The position numbers and the translations under genes are program-made. The notes beneath the pieces were generated by a model. That model was not told where the DNA came from. It saw only the letters and a list, made by a program, of their open reading frames with translations, and made no database searches. This document shows, piece after piece, positions 19,772 through 28,489 of a stretch of DNA of 64,000 nt. Source of the stretch: Actibacterium sp. XHP0104 (lineage in GTDB: Bacteria > Pseudomonadota > Alphaproteobacteria > Rhodobacterales > Rhodobacteraceae); NCBI RefSeq assembly GCF_025751515.1, contig NZ_JAOWLE010000002.1, positions 282,742 through 346,741 of the forward strand, given 5' to 3'. Every line of letters begins with the position of its first letter. Positions within the stretch are counted from its first letter, which is position 1.

Positions 19772-20965
19772 TCAGCTTTCCAGAACCGCCACACCGGGCA
19801 GGGTTTTGCCCTCCATCCATTCCAGGAATGCGCCGCCCGCGGTCGAGATATAGGTAAAGTCGTCCGAGGCATTCGCCACGTTCAGCGCCGCGACCGTGTC
19901 GCCGCCGCCCGCGACCGAGATCAGGCTGCCCTCGCGGGTCAGCGCCGCCGCGCGCGCGGCAGCGGCCTTGGTGGCGGCATCAAACGGGACCAGCTCGAAC
20001 GCGCCCAGCGGGCCGTTCCAGATCAGCGTCTTGCACTTGTCGAACACTTCGCAGATGCGCGCCACGGTATCGGGGCCGGCATCCAGGATCATCGCATCGG
20101 CCGGGCAGCAATCGGCGGGCAGAACCTCATGCGCGGCGCCGGCGGCGAATTCGCGCGCCACGACGATGTCGTCGGGCAGCACGATCTGGCAGCCGGTGCG
20201 GTCGGCCTTTTCCATGATCTCGCGGGCGGTTTCGGCCATTTCCAGCTCGGCCAGCGAAATGCCGATGGTCAGCCCGCGCGCGGCCAGAAACGTGTTCGCC
20301 ATGCCGCCGCCGATCACCAGGTAATCGACCTTGCGCACCAGGTTGCCCAAGAGGTCAAGCTTGGTCGAGACCTTGGCCCCGCCCACAACAGCCACCAGCG
20401 GCCGCTCGGGCGCCGACAGCGCGGCCTCGAGCGCGTTCAGCTCGGCCTCCATCAGGCGACCGGCGGCATGGGGCAACAGCCGCGCCACGCCCTCGGTCGA
20501 GGAATGCGCCCGGTGCGCGACCGAAAACGCATCGCTGACATAGATATCGCCCAGTGACGCCAGCGCGGCCGACATCTGGGGGTCGTTCTTTTCCTCGCCC
20601 TTGTGAAAGCGGGTGTTCTCCAACACCAGAACCGCGCCGGGCTGCAACGCGTCCACCGCCGCGCGGGCCACGTCGCCGATGCAATCTTCGGCAAAGATCA
20701 CCGGGCTGTCGCCCATGGCGGTCTCAAGCGCGGGCAGAACCTGGCGCAGGCTCATCTCGGGCACATACTTGCCTTTGGGGCGATCGAAATGCGCCAGAAG
20801 AACCGGCTTGCCGCCCTTGTCCATGATGTCGCGCAGGGTGGGCACGATACGTTCGATGCGGGTCGCATCGGTCACGCGGCCATTGTCGACAGGCACGTTG
20901 ATATCCACCCGGACCAGAACGACCTTGCCGGCCATGTCCATGTCGTCGAGCGTTTTCCAAGCCAT
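19772..20965 (-). CDS. pgk: Phosphoglycerate kinase
   Basis: A 397-residue Pgk of normal length. It has the N-terminal substrate-binding signature [19 protein letters not shown], the basic substrate histidine/arginine region [10 protein letters not shown], the hinge, and the C-terminal nucleotide motif [14 protein letters not shown]. It interconverts 1,3-bisphosphoglycerate and 3-phosphoglycerate with ADP/ATP. It is probably first in the pgk-fda transcript. The gap gene is not in the window. It is divergent from the cyclophilin genes. Confidence 0.97.
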   Translation of the reverse strand: MAWKTLDDMDMAGKVVLVRVDINVPVDNGRVTDATRIERIVPTLRDIMDKGGKPVLLAHFDRPKGKYVPEMSLRQVLPALETAMGDSPVIFAEDCIGDVARAAVDALQPGAVLVLENTRFHKGEEKNDPQMSAALASLGDIYVSDAFSVAHRAHSSTEGVARLLPHAAGRLMEAELNALEAALSAPERPLVAVVGGAKVSTKLDLLGNLVRKVDYLVIGGGMANTFLAARGLTIGISLAELEMAETAREIMEKADRTGCQIVLPDDIVVAREFAAGAAHEVLPADCCPADAMILDAGPDTVARICEVFDKCKTLIWNGPLGAFELVPFDAATKAAAARAAALTREGSLISVAGGGDTVAALNVANASDDFTYISTAGGAFLEWMEGKTLPGVAVLES

Positions 20966-21107
20966 GTCTCATCCCTCCTGATCGGCAGCGTGCCGCCTAT
21001 ACACCCGGAACCGCCCCGGGCGTCAACCGTCCGCGCGGTGTTGGGCCTTTTCTTCCTGCCCGCAGCACACTAGGCTCCGCCCGGATTTCAGACAGGAGGA
21101 CCGGCGC

Positions 21108-21614
21108 ATGGCCGAGATCAAAGACCCCGAAAACACCATCCTGATGGAGCTTAAAGACGGCACCGTCGTTATCGAGCTGCTGCCCGACGTGGCCCCCCAG
21201 CACTGCGCCCGCATCAAGGACCTGGCTCGCGCCGGTGCCTATGACAACGTGGTGTTTCACCGTGTGATCGACGGTTTCATGGCCCAGTCGGGCGACGTCG
21301 AGAACGGCAATACCGAAAAGAACTACAACCCCTCGCGCGCCGGCACCGGTGGCTCGGACCTGCCCGATCTGCCGGCCGAGTTCTCGAAACTGCCGCATGA
21401 CCGCGGCACCCTGGGCGCGGCGCGCTCGATGAACCCGAACTCGGCCAACAGCCAGTTCTTCATCAATTTCAAGGACAACCACTTCCTCAACGGCCAATAC
21501 ACCGTCTATGGCCGCGTTGTTTCCGGGATGGAACATGTCGATGCGATCACCCGCGGCGAGCCGCCCGCGAATCCCGACAAGATGCTCAGCGTCAAGGTGG
21601 CTGCCGATGCGTAA
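21108..21614 (+). CDS. Cyclophilin-type peptidylprolyl isomerase, cytosolic
   Basis: A 168-residue cyclophilin without a signal peptide. It shows the active-site string VVFHRVIDGFMAQSGD, the catalytic arginine within FHRVI, and the NSANSQFFINFKDN segment. It accelerates cis-trans isomerisation of proline bonds in the cytoplasm, like PpiB. AGGAGGA lies 8 bp upstream of the ATG. The gene overlaps the next cyclophilin gene by 8 bp, so the two are co-translated. Confidence 0.93.
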   Translation: MAEIKDPENTILMELKDGTVVIELLPDVAPQHCARIKDLARAGAYDNVVFHRVIDGFMAQSGDVENGNTEKNYNPSRAGTGGSDLPDLPAEFSKLPHDRGTLGAARSMNPNSANSQFFINFKDNHFLNGQYTVYGRVVSGMEHVDAITRGEPPANPDKMLSVKVAADA

Positions 21615-22155
21615 GCTTGCGCTGGCCCTGTCGCTGCTGGCGGCCGGCCCGGCGCTGGCCACGGGCATCCAGATCGAGGTCGAGGGCCAGGCCAACGGCG
21701 TGATCACCATCGACCTCTTTGAAGACATCGCCCCTCAGCATGCCGAGCGCATCGCCACCCTGGCCGCCGAAGGCGCCTATGACGGCGTGGTGTTCCACCG
21801 TGTGATCGACGGCTTCATGGCCCAGACCGGCGACGTGGAATTCGGCCTGATGGGCCGCGACATGCGTGACGCGGGCAAGGGCGGATCGAAACTGCCCGAC
21901 CTGCCGGCCGAGTTTTCGGACGTTCCCTATGACCGGGGAATCGTCGGCATGGCCCGTTCGCGCGACCCTGATTCCGCCAACAGCCAGTTCTTCATCATGT
22001 TCGCACCGGTCTACCAGCTGAACGGCGACTATACCGTTGTCGGCAAGGTGACCAAGGGCATGGACGTGGTCGACGCCATCAAGCGCGGCCAGGGCCGCAA
22101 CGGCGAGGTCATGGGCAAACCCGACGTGATGACCCACGTCACCGTGACCGAGTAA
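21607..22155 (+). CDS. Cyclophilin-type peptidylprolyl isomerase, exported
   Basis: A 182-residue paralogue of its upstream neighbour, with an N-terminal signal peptide (MRKLALALSLLAAGPALA) that sends it to the periplasm, like E. coli PpiA. The catalytic core is conserved (VVFHRVIDGFMAQTGD and DSANSQFFIMFA). ATG 21607 overlaps the end of the first gene; it was chosen because it places the signal peptide at the very start. The strong DNA similarity between the two cores points to tandem duplication followed by acquisition of a signal peptide. Confidence 0.92.
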   Translation: MRKLALALSLLAAGPALATGIQIEVEGQANGVITIDLFEDIAPQHAERIATLAAEGAYDGVVFHRVIDGFMAQTGDVEFGLMGRDMRDAGKGGSKLPDLPAEFSDVPYDRGIVGMARSRDPDSANSQFFIMFAPVYQLNGDYTVVGKVTKGMDVVDAIKRGQGRNGEVMGKPDVMTHVTVTE

Positions 22156-22245
22156 CCATTCCTCAATCCCGCGTGAGCGGGGCTGGGACCGGGCGGCCCG
22201 TTCTGCCATCCTCTGAGACAGAGGACCGGCAGGGAGGGCCGCCCG

Positions 22246-23205
22246 ATGCGTTTCATACTATTGCTTTGCACCATGCTCTGGGCCGCCGCCGCCCAGGCCA
22301 ACCCCGATTTCTGGCGCAACGAATGGCCCCGAACCGACTTTGCCACCACCAATGTCGACAGCTGGGTCGAGATCCTGTCCGGCGGCCCCGGCAAGGACGG
22401 CATCCCCGCGCTCAGCGACCCGGCCTTCATCCCCGTCGCGGATGAAACCCGCCTGCAAGGGCGCGAGCCGGTGATCACCCTGGTGATGGGCGCCACCGCG
22501 CGCGCCTATCCGCTGCGATACCTCACTTGGCATGAAATCGTGAATGACAGCGTCGAGGGCGTGCCCGTCGCGGTGACCTTCTGCCCGCTGTGCAACTCCG
22601 CCCTGGTCTTCGATCGGCGCGTGGACGAGGGCGTGCTCGATTTCGGCGTCACCGGCAAGCTGCGCAATTCCGACATGGTGATGTATGACCGCCAAACCGA
22701 AAGCTGGTGGCAACAAGCCGTGGGGCAGGGGATCGTCGGCCATTTCACCAACCGCGATCTGACCCAGATCCCCAGCTGGCTGGAAAGCTGGGACAGCTTC
22801 CGCGCCGCCCATCCCCAGGGCCTCGTCATGGATCAACCCGAATGGCCGCGCCGCTACGGCATGAACCCCTATGTCGGCTATGACAGCACCCACCGCCCGT
22901 TCCTTTACAGCGGCGAACTGCCCCCCCACGACGTGCCCGCCCTGATGCGCGTGGTGCGGGTCGACAACCGCGCCTGGACCATGGACCGCCTCGCCGCTGA
23001 AGGCGAGATCCGCGAGGCGGGGGTGGTGATCTCGTGGGCCGAGGGCCAGGCCTCGGCGCTCGACAGCGGCATCATCGGCAAGGGCCGAGAGGTCGGCAAT
23101 ATCCGTGTGCGCGATGCACAGGGGCGCGATGTCGCCCATGATGTGATGTTCGCCTTCGCCTTCCACGCCTTCTGGCCAGACGGTATCTGGATGCTGCCCG
23201 AATGA
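22246..23205 (+). CDS. Exported DUF3179 domain protein
   Basis: A 319-residue protein starts with a signal peptide (MRFILLLCTMLWAAAAQA). The mature part carries the DUF3179 hallmark VTFCPLCNSALVFDR, with a CPLC pair that could be redox-active or bind metal. It also has a conserved RAYPLRYLTWHEIVND and the SWWQQAVGQGIVG segment. The biochemical role of this family is unknown; members are found in bacteria and archaea as secreted proteins. GGGAGG precedes the ATG. It stands alone between the cyclophilins and convergent tyrS. Confidence 0.85.
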   Translation: MRFILLLCTMLWAAAAQANPDFWRNEWPRTDFATTNVDSWVEILSGGPGKDGIPALSDPAFIPVADETRLQGREPVITLVMGATARAYPLRYLTWHEIVNDSVEGVPVAVTFCPLCNSALVFDRRVDEGVLDFGVTGKLRNSDMVMYDRQTESWWQQAVGQGIVGHFTNRDLTQIPSWLESWDSFRAAHPQGLVMDQPEWPRRYGMNPYVGYDSTHRPFLYSGELPPHDVPALMRVVRVDNRAWTMDRLAAEGEIREAGVVISWAEGQASALDSGIIGKGREVGNIRVRDAQGRDVAHDVMFAFAFHAFWPDGIWMLPE

Positions 23206-23237
23206 GCGCCCTGTCGGGCGCAAGCTGACAAAAGAAT

Positions 23238-23256
23238 GGGGGGCTGTTTGCCCCCC
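23238..23256 (-). terminator. Hairpin terminator on the tyrS side
   Basis: A GGGGGGC/GCCCCCC stem with a five-base loop is followed in the minus direction by ATTCTTTTG. It lies about 105 bp past tyrS, beyond the palindromic repeat. Confidence 0.5.
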
Positions 23257-23265
23257 AAACCCCCC

Positions 23266-23320
23266 AAGGATATTTGTGCGAAAAAGAAGCCCCTTCTTCT
23301 TTGCCGAAATATCCCCGGGG
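23266..23320. repeat. Dispersed palindromic repeat, copy 2
   Basis: The left arm at 23268-23289 and right arm at 23293-23314 pair at 18 of 22 positions around a CCC loop, sharing GGATATTT and GCGAAAAAGAAG with copy 1 at 16279-16330. It lies between the convergent DUF3179 and tyrS genes. Confidence 0.75.
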
Positions 23321-23343
23321 GTGAATGCCGCGTTAGCGGCAGA

Positions 23344-23363
23344 GGGGGCAGGCAGCCCCCTTT
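23344..23363 (+). terminator. Weak terminator hairpin after the DUF3179 gene
   Basis: A GGGGGC/GCCCCC stem with loop AGGCA is followed by TTT only, then the end of tyrS. The short T-run makes it a weak terminator. Confidence 0.4.
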
Positions 23364-24612
23364 AGCTCAGGGTGACCAGCGCGTGGCGCTTCTTGCCGGC
23401 GCTCAGCTTGAGGGGCTCGACCAAGGCGGCGGCGTCGATCATCAGGCCGGCATCGGTCAGGGGCTCGTCATTGAGGCGGGCGCCGTTCTCGGCAATCAGG
23501 CGTTTGGCCTCTTTGCCGGATTTCGCCAGGCCCGTTCTCACGATCAGCTGCACGATCGAGATGCCGTCGCCCAGCTCGTCGGCGGTCAGCGCGACGGTGG
23601 GCAGGTCGTCGCCCACGCCGCCTTTTTCGAACACTTCGCGCGCGGTGGCCTCGGCCGTGGCGGCGGCCTCGGCCCCGTGGCAGAGCGTCGTGACCTCGTT
23701 GGCGAGGATGATCTTGGCCTGGTTGATCTCCGACCCTTCCAGCGCGCCCAGCCGGTCGCAGTCCTCGATCGGCAGTTCGGTATAGAGTTTCAGGAACCGG
23801 CCCACATCGGCATCGGTAGTGTTGCGCCAGAATTGCCAGAACTCGTAGGGGCTGCGCATTTCGGCGTTCAGCCAGACCGCTCCATCGGCGGATTTACCCA
23901 TCTTCTTGCCGTCCGACGTGGTCAGCAGCGGCGAGGTCAGGCCAAACACGGTGTTGTCGATCACCCGGCGCGTCAGGTCGATGCCGTTGACGATATTGCC
24001 CCACTGGTCCGAGCCGCCCATCTGCAGAAGGCAGCCATAGCGCTTGTTCAGCTCCAGGAAGTCATAGGCCTGGAGGATCATGTAGTTGAATTCGAGGAAG
24101 GACAGCGACTGTTCGCGATCAAGGCGCGATTTTACCGATTCAAAGCTGAGCATCCGGTTGACGCTGAAATGGCGGCCGATGTCGCGCAGGAATTCCAGAT
24201 AGTTCAGCCCGTCCAGCCATTCGGCATTGTTCAGCATCAGCGCATCCGACGCGCCATCGCCAAAGCTCACGTATTTCGAGAACACCTGGCGGATACCGGC
24301 GATGTTGTCGTCGATCTGGTCTGGCGTCAGCAGCGGGCGCTCGTCGGCGCGGAAGGACGGGTCACCCACCTTGGTGGTGCCGCCGCCCATCAGGACCAGC
24401 GGCTTGTGCCCGGTCTTTTGCAGCCAGCGCAACATCATGATCTGGATCAGGCTGCCCACGTGCAGCGATTTCGCCGTGGCGTCGAACCCGATATAGCCCG
24501 GCACGACCCCCGCCATCAGGGCATCGTCAAGCGCCTGATAATCGGTGCAGTCGGCCAGAAAGCCGCGTTCGATCATCACGCGCAGAAAGTCGGATTTGGG
24601 CTGAAAGGTCAT
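23362..24612 (-). CDS. tyrS: Tyrosyl-tRNA synthetase
   Basis: A 416-residue class I aminoacyl-tRNA synthetase. The HIGH-equivalent is HVGS at residues 51-54 and the KMSKS loop is KMGKS at 237-241. The tyrosine-site segment [11 protein letters not shown] lies between them. The C-terminal S4-like RNA-binding domain (about residues 350-416) ends in [12 protein letters not shown]. It charges tRNA-Tyr. It is divergent from anmK with a 71-bp spacer, so the promoters must be compact or overlap. Confidence 0.96.
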   Translation of the reverse strand: MTFQPKSDFLRVMIERGFLADCTDYQALDDALMAGVVPGYIGFDATAKSLHVGSLIQIMMLRWLQKTGHKPLVLMGGGTTKVGDPSFRADERPLLTPDQIDDNIAGIRQVFSKYVSFGDGASDALMLNNAEWLDGLNYLEFLRDIGRHFSVNRMLSFESVKSRLDREQSLSFLEFNYMILQAYDFLELNKRYGCLLQMGGSDQWGNIVNGIDLTRRVIDNTVFGLTSPLLTTSDGKKMGKSADGAVWLNAEMRSPYEFWQFWRNTTDADVGRFLKLYTELPIEDCDRLGALEGSEINQAKIILANEVTTLCHGAEAAATAEATAREVFEKGGVGDDLPTVALTADELGDGISIVQLIVRTGLAKSGKEAKRLIAENGARLNDEPLTDAGLMIDAAALVEPLKLSAGKKRHALVTLS

Positions 24613-24683
24613 TGGGTCTCTTGTCCATGGCTCGCGTTTCGGCCACTCATATATCGGGCTGTGGTATGAAGGGGAAGGCCATC

Positions 24684-25781
24684 ATGAAATCGGGCGTTCT
24701 GCGCGCGGTGGGCGCGATGTCGGGCACCTCGCTGGATGGGGTCGATGCAGCGGTGCTGGAAACCGACGGGCATGTGATCACCGGGTTCGGCGACAGTGCC
24801 TATCGGCCTTACACGGATGCCGAGCGCGCCGTGCTGCGCGCCGCGCTTGGGCGCTGGCCCGGTGATGCGGGGGTCGAAGAGGCAGCAGAGGTGGTCGAGA
24901 CCGCCCATGCCGCCCTGTTGGCCGGGTTTGGCGATTGCGCGCTGGTGGGGTTTCATGGCCAGACCCTGGCCCATGATCCGGCCGGGCGGGGCACGCACCA
25001 GGTGGGCGACGGCCGCATCCTGGCCGAGGTTCTGGGCGCGCCGGTCGTGTGGGATTTTCGCAGCAGCGATGTCGAGATGGGCGGGCAGGGCGCGCCGCTG
25101 GCGCCCTTTTATCATTTCGCCTGCGCCAAGTGGATCGGCGCGACCGAGCCGCAGGTGTTCGTCAACCTGGGCGGGGTGGGCAACATTACCTGGGTCGATC
25201 CGGGCAAAGACCGCCCCGAAGAGGCGGGCGCTTTGCTGGCGTTCGACACCGGCCCGGCCAATGCGCCGCTGAATGACCTTATGCAGACCCGCCTTGGCAA
25301 GGCGCTGGACGAGGGCGGGGCGCTGGCCGCGCAGGGCACCCCCGACGAGGGGATCATCGCGCAGGTGCTGAAGGGAGGGTATTTCCTGAAAGTGCCACCC
25401 AAATCGCTGGACCGGAACGATTTCCCCGATCTGCCCGCCCGCGTGGCGGATCTGTCGGATGCGGATGCGGCGGCGACCTTGACCGCCGTTGTGGCAGCCT
25501 CGGTCGCGCGCGGGTTGGAGCATTGCCCGGCCCGGCCCGAACGCTTGTTGGTCACGGGCGGCGGGCGCCACAACCCGGTGATGATGGCGATGCTGGCCGA
25601 TCGCAGCGGGTTGCCCGCCGTGCCGGTCGAGGATGTCGGGCTGGACGGCGACATGCTCGAGGCGCAGGCCTTCGCCTATCTGGCGGTGCGGGTGCTGCGC
25701 GGATTGCCGACATCCTGCCCCTCGACCACGGGCGTTGCAGCGGCCGTCGGCGGGGGCCGCGTCAGCCGCCCGCGCGCCTGA
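24684..25781 (+). CDS. anmK: Anhydro-N-acetylmuramic acid kinase
   Basis: A 365-residue sugar kinase with the family's N-terminal [18 protein letters not shown]-binding loop, [13 protein letters not shown], and [21 protein letters not shown]. It turns anhydro-MurNAc from cell-wall recycling into MurNAc-6-phosphate. ATG 24684 is preferred to the ATG at 24666 because GGGGAAGG lies just upstream and the family normally begins only a few residues before the glycine loop. No murQ is adjacent. The gene has tyrS divergent on one side and tRNA-Val downstream. Confidence 0.92.
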   Translation: MKSGVLRAVGAMSGTSLDGVDAAVLETDGHVITGFGDSAYRPYTDAERAVLRAALGRWPGDAGVEEAAEVVETAHAALLAGFGDCALVGFHGQTLAHDPAGRGTHQVGDGRILAEVLGAPVVWDFRSSDVEMGGQGAPLAPFYHFACAKWIGATEPQVFVNLGGVGNITWVDPGKDRPEEAGALLAFDTGPANAPLNDLMQTRLGKALDEGGALAAQGTPDEGIIAQVLKGGYFLKVPPKSLDRNDFPDLPARVADLSDADAAATLTAVVAASVARGLEHCPARPERLLVTGGGRHNPVMMAMLADRSGLPAVPVEDVGLDGDMLEAQAFAYLAVRVLRGLPTSCPSTTGVAAAVGGGRVSRPRA

Positions 25782-25836
25782 TGCATTTCTGGGGTTGCGA
25801 GGGGCACATGCCTTGGGCTAGAAGGCGCGCCGGAAC

Positions 25837-25912
<76 letters not shown>

Positions 25913-26053
25913 TATTTCCAACGACTTACGCGAAATCTGCGAACGGCGCGCTGGTTCAATGAACTGAAGGCGTCAGATCACAACATCCCGACCTGTTTTG
26001 ATCGGGGATCGGCTGTGAACTGTTCCCCAATGGATGACATACAAGGCGCCGCG

Positions 26054-26752
26054 TCAGGCGGCGAAATCGTCGATCAGCCGGCTGGGCTTGGCAAAGCGCT
26101 CGAGGTCGGCCTGATCGCGGATCGTGACCGTGCTGCCGTCGATTTTCACGCCGTAGGGTTGCAGCCCCTTGATGGCCCGGCTGAGGTTTTCGGGGGTCAT
26201 GCCCAGGAACGAGGCCAGCCGGCGCTTTTCGGTTTCCAGCTCGAATGTGCCCGCGCCGCCATTGCGTTTTTGCAGGCGCAGCAGGTAATTGGCCAGCCGT
26301 TCCAACGAGGTGCGCAGTTTCAGATCCTTGGTGTTCTTGATCACCGCCCGGTAGCACTGCGCCAGCTCGGTCACGATCGCGCGGGCGAAATGGGCGTCCT
26401 TGTCGAAAACCGCGCGCACGTCCTGGCTGGGGATCAGCGCAATGCGGCATTTTTCCAGCGTTCGCGCCGACATCAGATAGGGCGCGTCCCTGATCGTGGC
26501 CGCCAGGATGAAGGTCGAGATCGGTCGCACCGTGGCTATGCTGGTTTCGCGCCCGTTCCAGCGCGAGAACAGATCTACCTTTCCCGACAAGATGATATGC
26601 AGGAAATCGCTGGGATCGCCTTCCTCGATCAGTTCGATCTGGGGCGGAAAGTTCTGCACATAGGACCCACGCATGAGCTCCATGAAATGGTCGTGCTCCA
26701 TCTCGCGAAACAGATGAAGTTCGCGGATGTCCGGGTAATGCGACTCAGGCAT
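26054..26752 (-). CDS. narR: Crp/Fnr-family regulator, NarR type
   Basis: A 232-residue protein has an N-terminal cyclic-nucleotide-binding-like sensor domain, a dimerisation helix and a C-terminal winged helix with recognition helix RRLASFLGMTPENLSRAIKGL. It lacks the N-terminal cysteine cluster of oxygen-sensing Fnr; only two isolated Cys residues are visible. That fits the NarR branch, which in Paracoccus activates narK-narGHJI in response to nitrate or nitrite. ATG 26752 has AGGTG eight bases upstream; GTG at 26764 is an alternative. It is divergent from narK, with a perfect FNR-type box 26 bp upstream that suggests autoregulation. A DnrD- or NnrR-type (NO-sensing) role is the main alternative. 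Confidence 0.82.
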   Translation of the reverse strand: MPESHYPDIRELHLFREMEHDHFMELMRGSYVQNFPPQIELIEEGDPSDFLHIILSGKVDLFSRWNGRETSIATVRPISTFILAATIRDAPYLMSARTLEKCRIALIPSQDVRAVFDKDAHFARAIVTELAQCYRAVIKNTKDLKLRTSLERLANYLLRLQKRNGGAGTFELETEKRRLASFLGMTPENLSRAIKGLQPYGVKIDGSTVTIRDQADLERFAKPSRLIDDFAA

Positions 26753-26778
26753 GTTCAGTTGCACCTGTCAATGAGTGG

Positions 26779-26792
26779 TTGATAATTATCAA
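26779..26792. promoter_or_regulatory. Perfect FNR/NarR-type box near narR
   Basis: TTGATAATTATCAA is a perfect TTGAT-N4-ATCAA palindrome centred about 33 bp upstream of the narR ATG. Its closeness to narR favours repression of narR by a Crp/Fnr protein; it is too far (about 230 bp) to be the main activator site for narK. Confidence 0.8.
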
Positions 26793-26915
26793 GTGAATTG
26801 ATCGGTGCTGTCAATACTATGCTTGCTTACTGTGGCGTGACGTTTTGATAAGTGGCGGAGACGTTCATAACAATTGTTTGTAAATTATTTATTTTAAACG
26901 GTAATTCCGCATCTC

Positions 26916-26929
26916 TTGATCTGAATCAA
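26916..26929. promoter_or_regulatory. Perfect FNR/NarR-type box upstream of narK
   Basis: TTGATCTGAATCAA is a perfect TTGAT-N4-ATCAA palindrome centred 91 bp before the narK ATG. With the usual class II spacing of 41.5 bp, transcription would start near 26964, leaving a 50-nt leader. I see no good -10 hexamer there, as expected for an activator-dependent promoter. Confidence 0.85.
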
Positions 26930-27013
26930 TCAAACATGGGCGCGTAAGGGCGCTTTGTCCCGCCAGACAGAACGGTTCGCCGTTCGCAGACTGCACGTTC
27001 GGAGGGACAGTCA

Positions 27014-28429
27014 ATGGAGCTACAAAACAAGGCCACAGCACTGTGGTCGAATTTCTTTAACGTGAAGATGCCGCAGATCAGAACCTTCCACATGACGTGG
27101 TTTGCGTTCTTCTCGTGCTTCTTCGCCTGGTTCGGGATCGCGCCGCTGATGAGCGTTGTGCGCGACGAACTGCAACTGACGAAAGACCAGATCGGCTGGG
27201 CCATCATCGGGTCGGTCGCGATCACGGTGTTCGCCCGGTTCTTTATCGGCTGGCTGTGTGACCGCATCGGGCCGCGCAAGGCCTATACCTGGCTGCTGAT
27301 CCTGGGCTCCTTCCCGGTGATGGGCATCGGCCTCAGCTGGAACTTTGAATCCTTCCTGCTGTTCCGCGTCATGATCGGCGGTATCGGGGCGGCCTTCGTC
27401 ATCACCCAGTACCACACGACGGTGATGTTCGCCCCCAACGTGGTCGGCCAGGCCAACGCCACCTCGGCGGGCTGGGGCAACCTGGGTGGCGGTGTTACCC
27501 AGTTCGTCATGCCGCTGCTGTTCTCGGTGTTTGTCGTGGGCTTCGGCTTCTCTGACGCCATGGGCTGGCGCCTGGCGATGGTCGTGGTCGGCGTGATCAT
27601 CTTCCTGGTGGGTATCGCTTACTACTTCCTCACGCAGGACGCCCCCGACGGCAACTTTGATGCGCTGCGCGAGCAGGGCCGCATGGAAGAGAAGAAGAAC
27701 GTCACCGCCAATTACCTGCAGGCCCTCAAAGACCCGCGCGTCTGGGTTCTGTTCGTGATCTACGGTGCCTGCTTCGGCATCGAGCTGACGGTCAACAACG
27801 TCGCCGCGCTCTACTTCTTCGACTACTTCGACCTCAGCCTCGTGACCGCGGGCTTCGTCGCGGCATCGTTCGGCCTGATGAACATCTTCGCGCGCACGCT
27901 GGGCGGCCTGTTTGGCGACAACTTCGGGTCGCTCTGGGGCCTCAAGGGGCGGGCCTTCTGGCTGTTCCTGTGCATCCTGTTCGAAGGCTTCGCCCTGATG
28001 GTCTTCAGCCAGATGCAGGTGCTGTTCCTGGCCCTGCCGGCGCTGATCGTGTTCTCGCTGTTCACCCAGATGGCCGAAGGCGCGACCTATTCCGTCGTTC
28101 CCTTCGTCAACAAGAAAGCCCTGGGCGCCGTTGCCGGCGTGGTGGGTGCGGGCGGTAACGCCGGTGCGGTTCTGGCAGGCTTCCTGTTCAAGAACATGAT
28201 CGACTGGTCCGAAGCCTTCTTCATCCTGGGCATCGTGGTGACCTGTGCCTCGTTCCTGGCCTTCTTCGTGCGCTTCTCGACGCGCCAGGAAGACGAAGAA
28301 CGCGCCAACTTTGCCGCGGCCAACATCGATACGCTGCGCCGCAAGGCCGAAAAGGCCAATGCCGACCTCGAAGCCGGGCTTGAGGCCATCGCGCGCAAGA
28401 ACGGCGGCGACGCCCAACCGGCGCAATAA
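27014..28429 (+). CDS. narK: NarK1-type nitrate/nitrite MFS transporter
   Basis: A 471-residue major facilitator protein has twelve predicted membrane helices. It shows the MFS loop GWLCDRIGPRKAYTW between helices 2 and 3 and nitrate-porter glycine-rich segments such as GGIGAAFVITQYHTT and ATSAGWGNLGGGVTQF. In denitrifiers the first of two NarK modules (NarK1) is regarded as a nitrate/proton symporter that starts nitrate uptake. It is first in the nar operon, 85 bp downstream of an FNR-type box, with GGAGGGACAG before the ATG. The C-terminal tail is charged and Ala-rich. In Paracoccus this module is fused to NarK2; here it is separate. Confidence 0.9.
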   Translation: MELQNKATALWSNFFNVKMPQIRTFHMTWFAFFSCFFAWFGIAPLMSVVRDELQLTKDQIGWAIIGSVAITVFARFFIGWLCDRIGPRKAYTWLLILGSFPVMGIGLSWNFESFLLFRVMIGGIGAAFVITQYHTTVMFAPNVVGQANATSAGWGNLGGGVTQFVMPLLFSVFVVGFGFSDAMGWRLAMVVVGVIIFLVGIAYYFLTQDAPDGNFDALREQGRMEEKKNVTANYLQALKDPRVWVLFVIYGACFGIELTVNNVAALYFFDYFDLSLVTAGFVAASFGLMNIFARTLGGLFGDNFGSLWGLKGRAFWLFLCILFEGFALMVFSQMQVLFLALPALIVFSLFTQMAEGATYSVVPFVNKKALGAVAGVVGAGGNAGAVLAGFLFKNMIDWSEAFFILGIVVTCASFLAFFVRFSTRQEDEERANFAAANIDTLRRKAEKANADLEAGLEAIARKNGGDAQPAQ

Positions 28430-28489
28430 CATTCGACGGCGCGGCGGGCCATGCCCGCCCGCCATCCCAACACCATCAAAGGATCTGAC

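Noticed and set aside
26797..26815. TTGAT...GTCAA pair near narR as a third FNR box
   Set aside because: The half-sites are separated by six or more bases and the second is imperfect; the two 14-bp boxes are far better.
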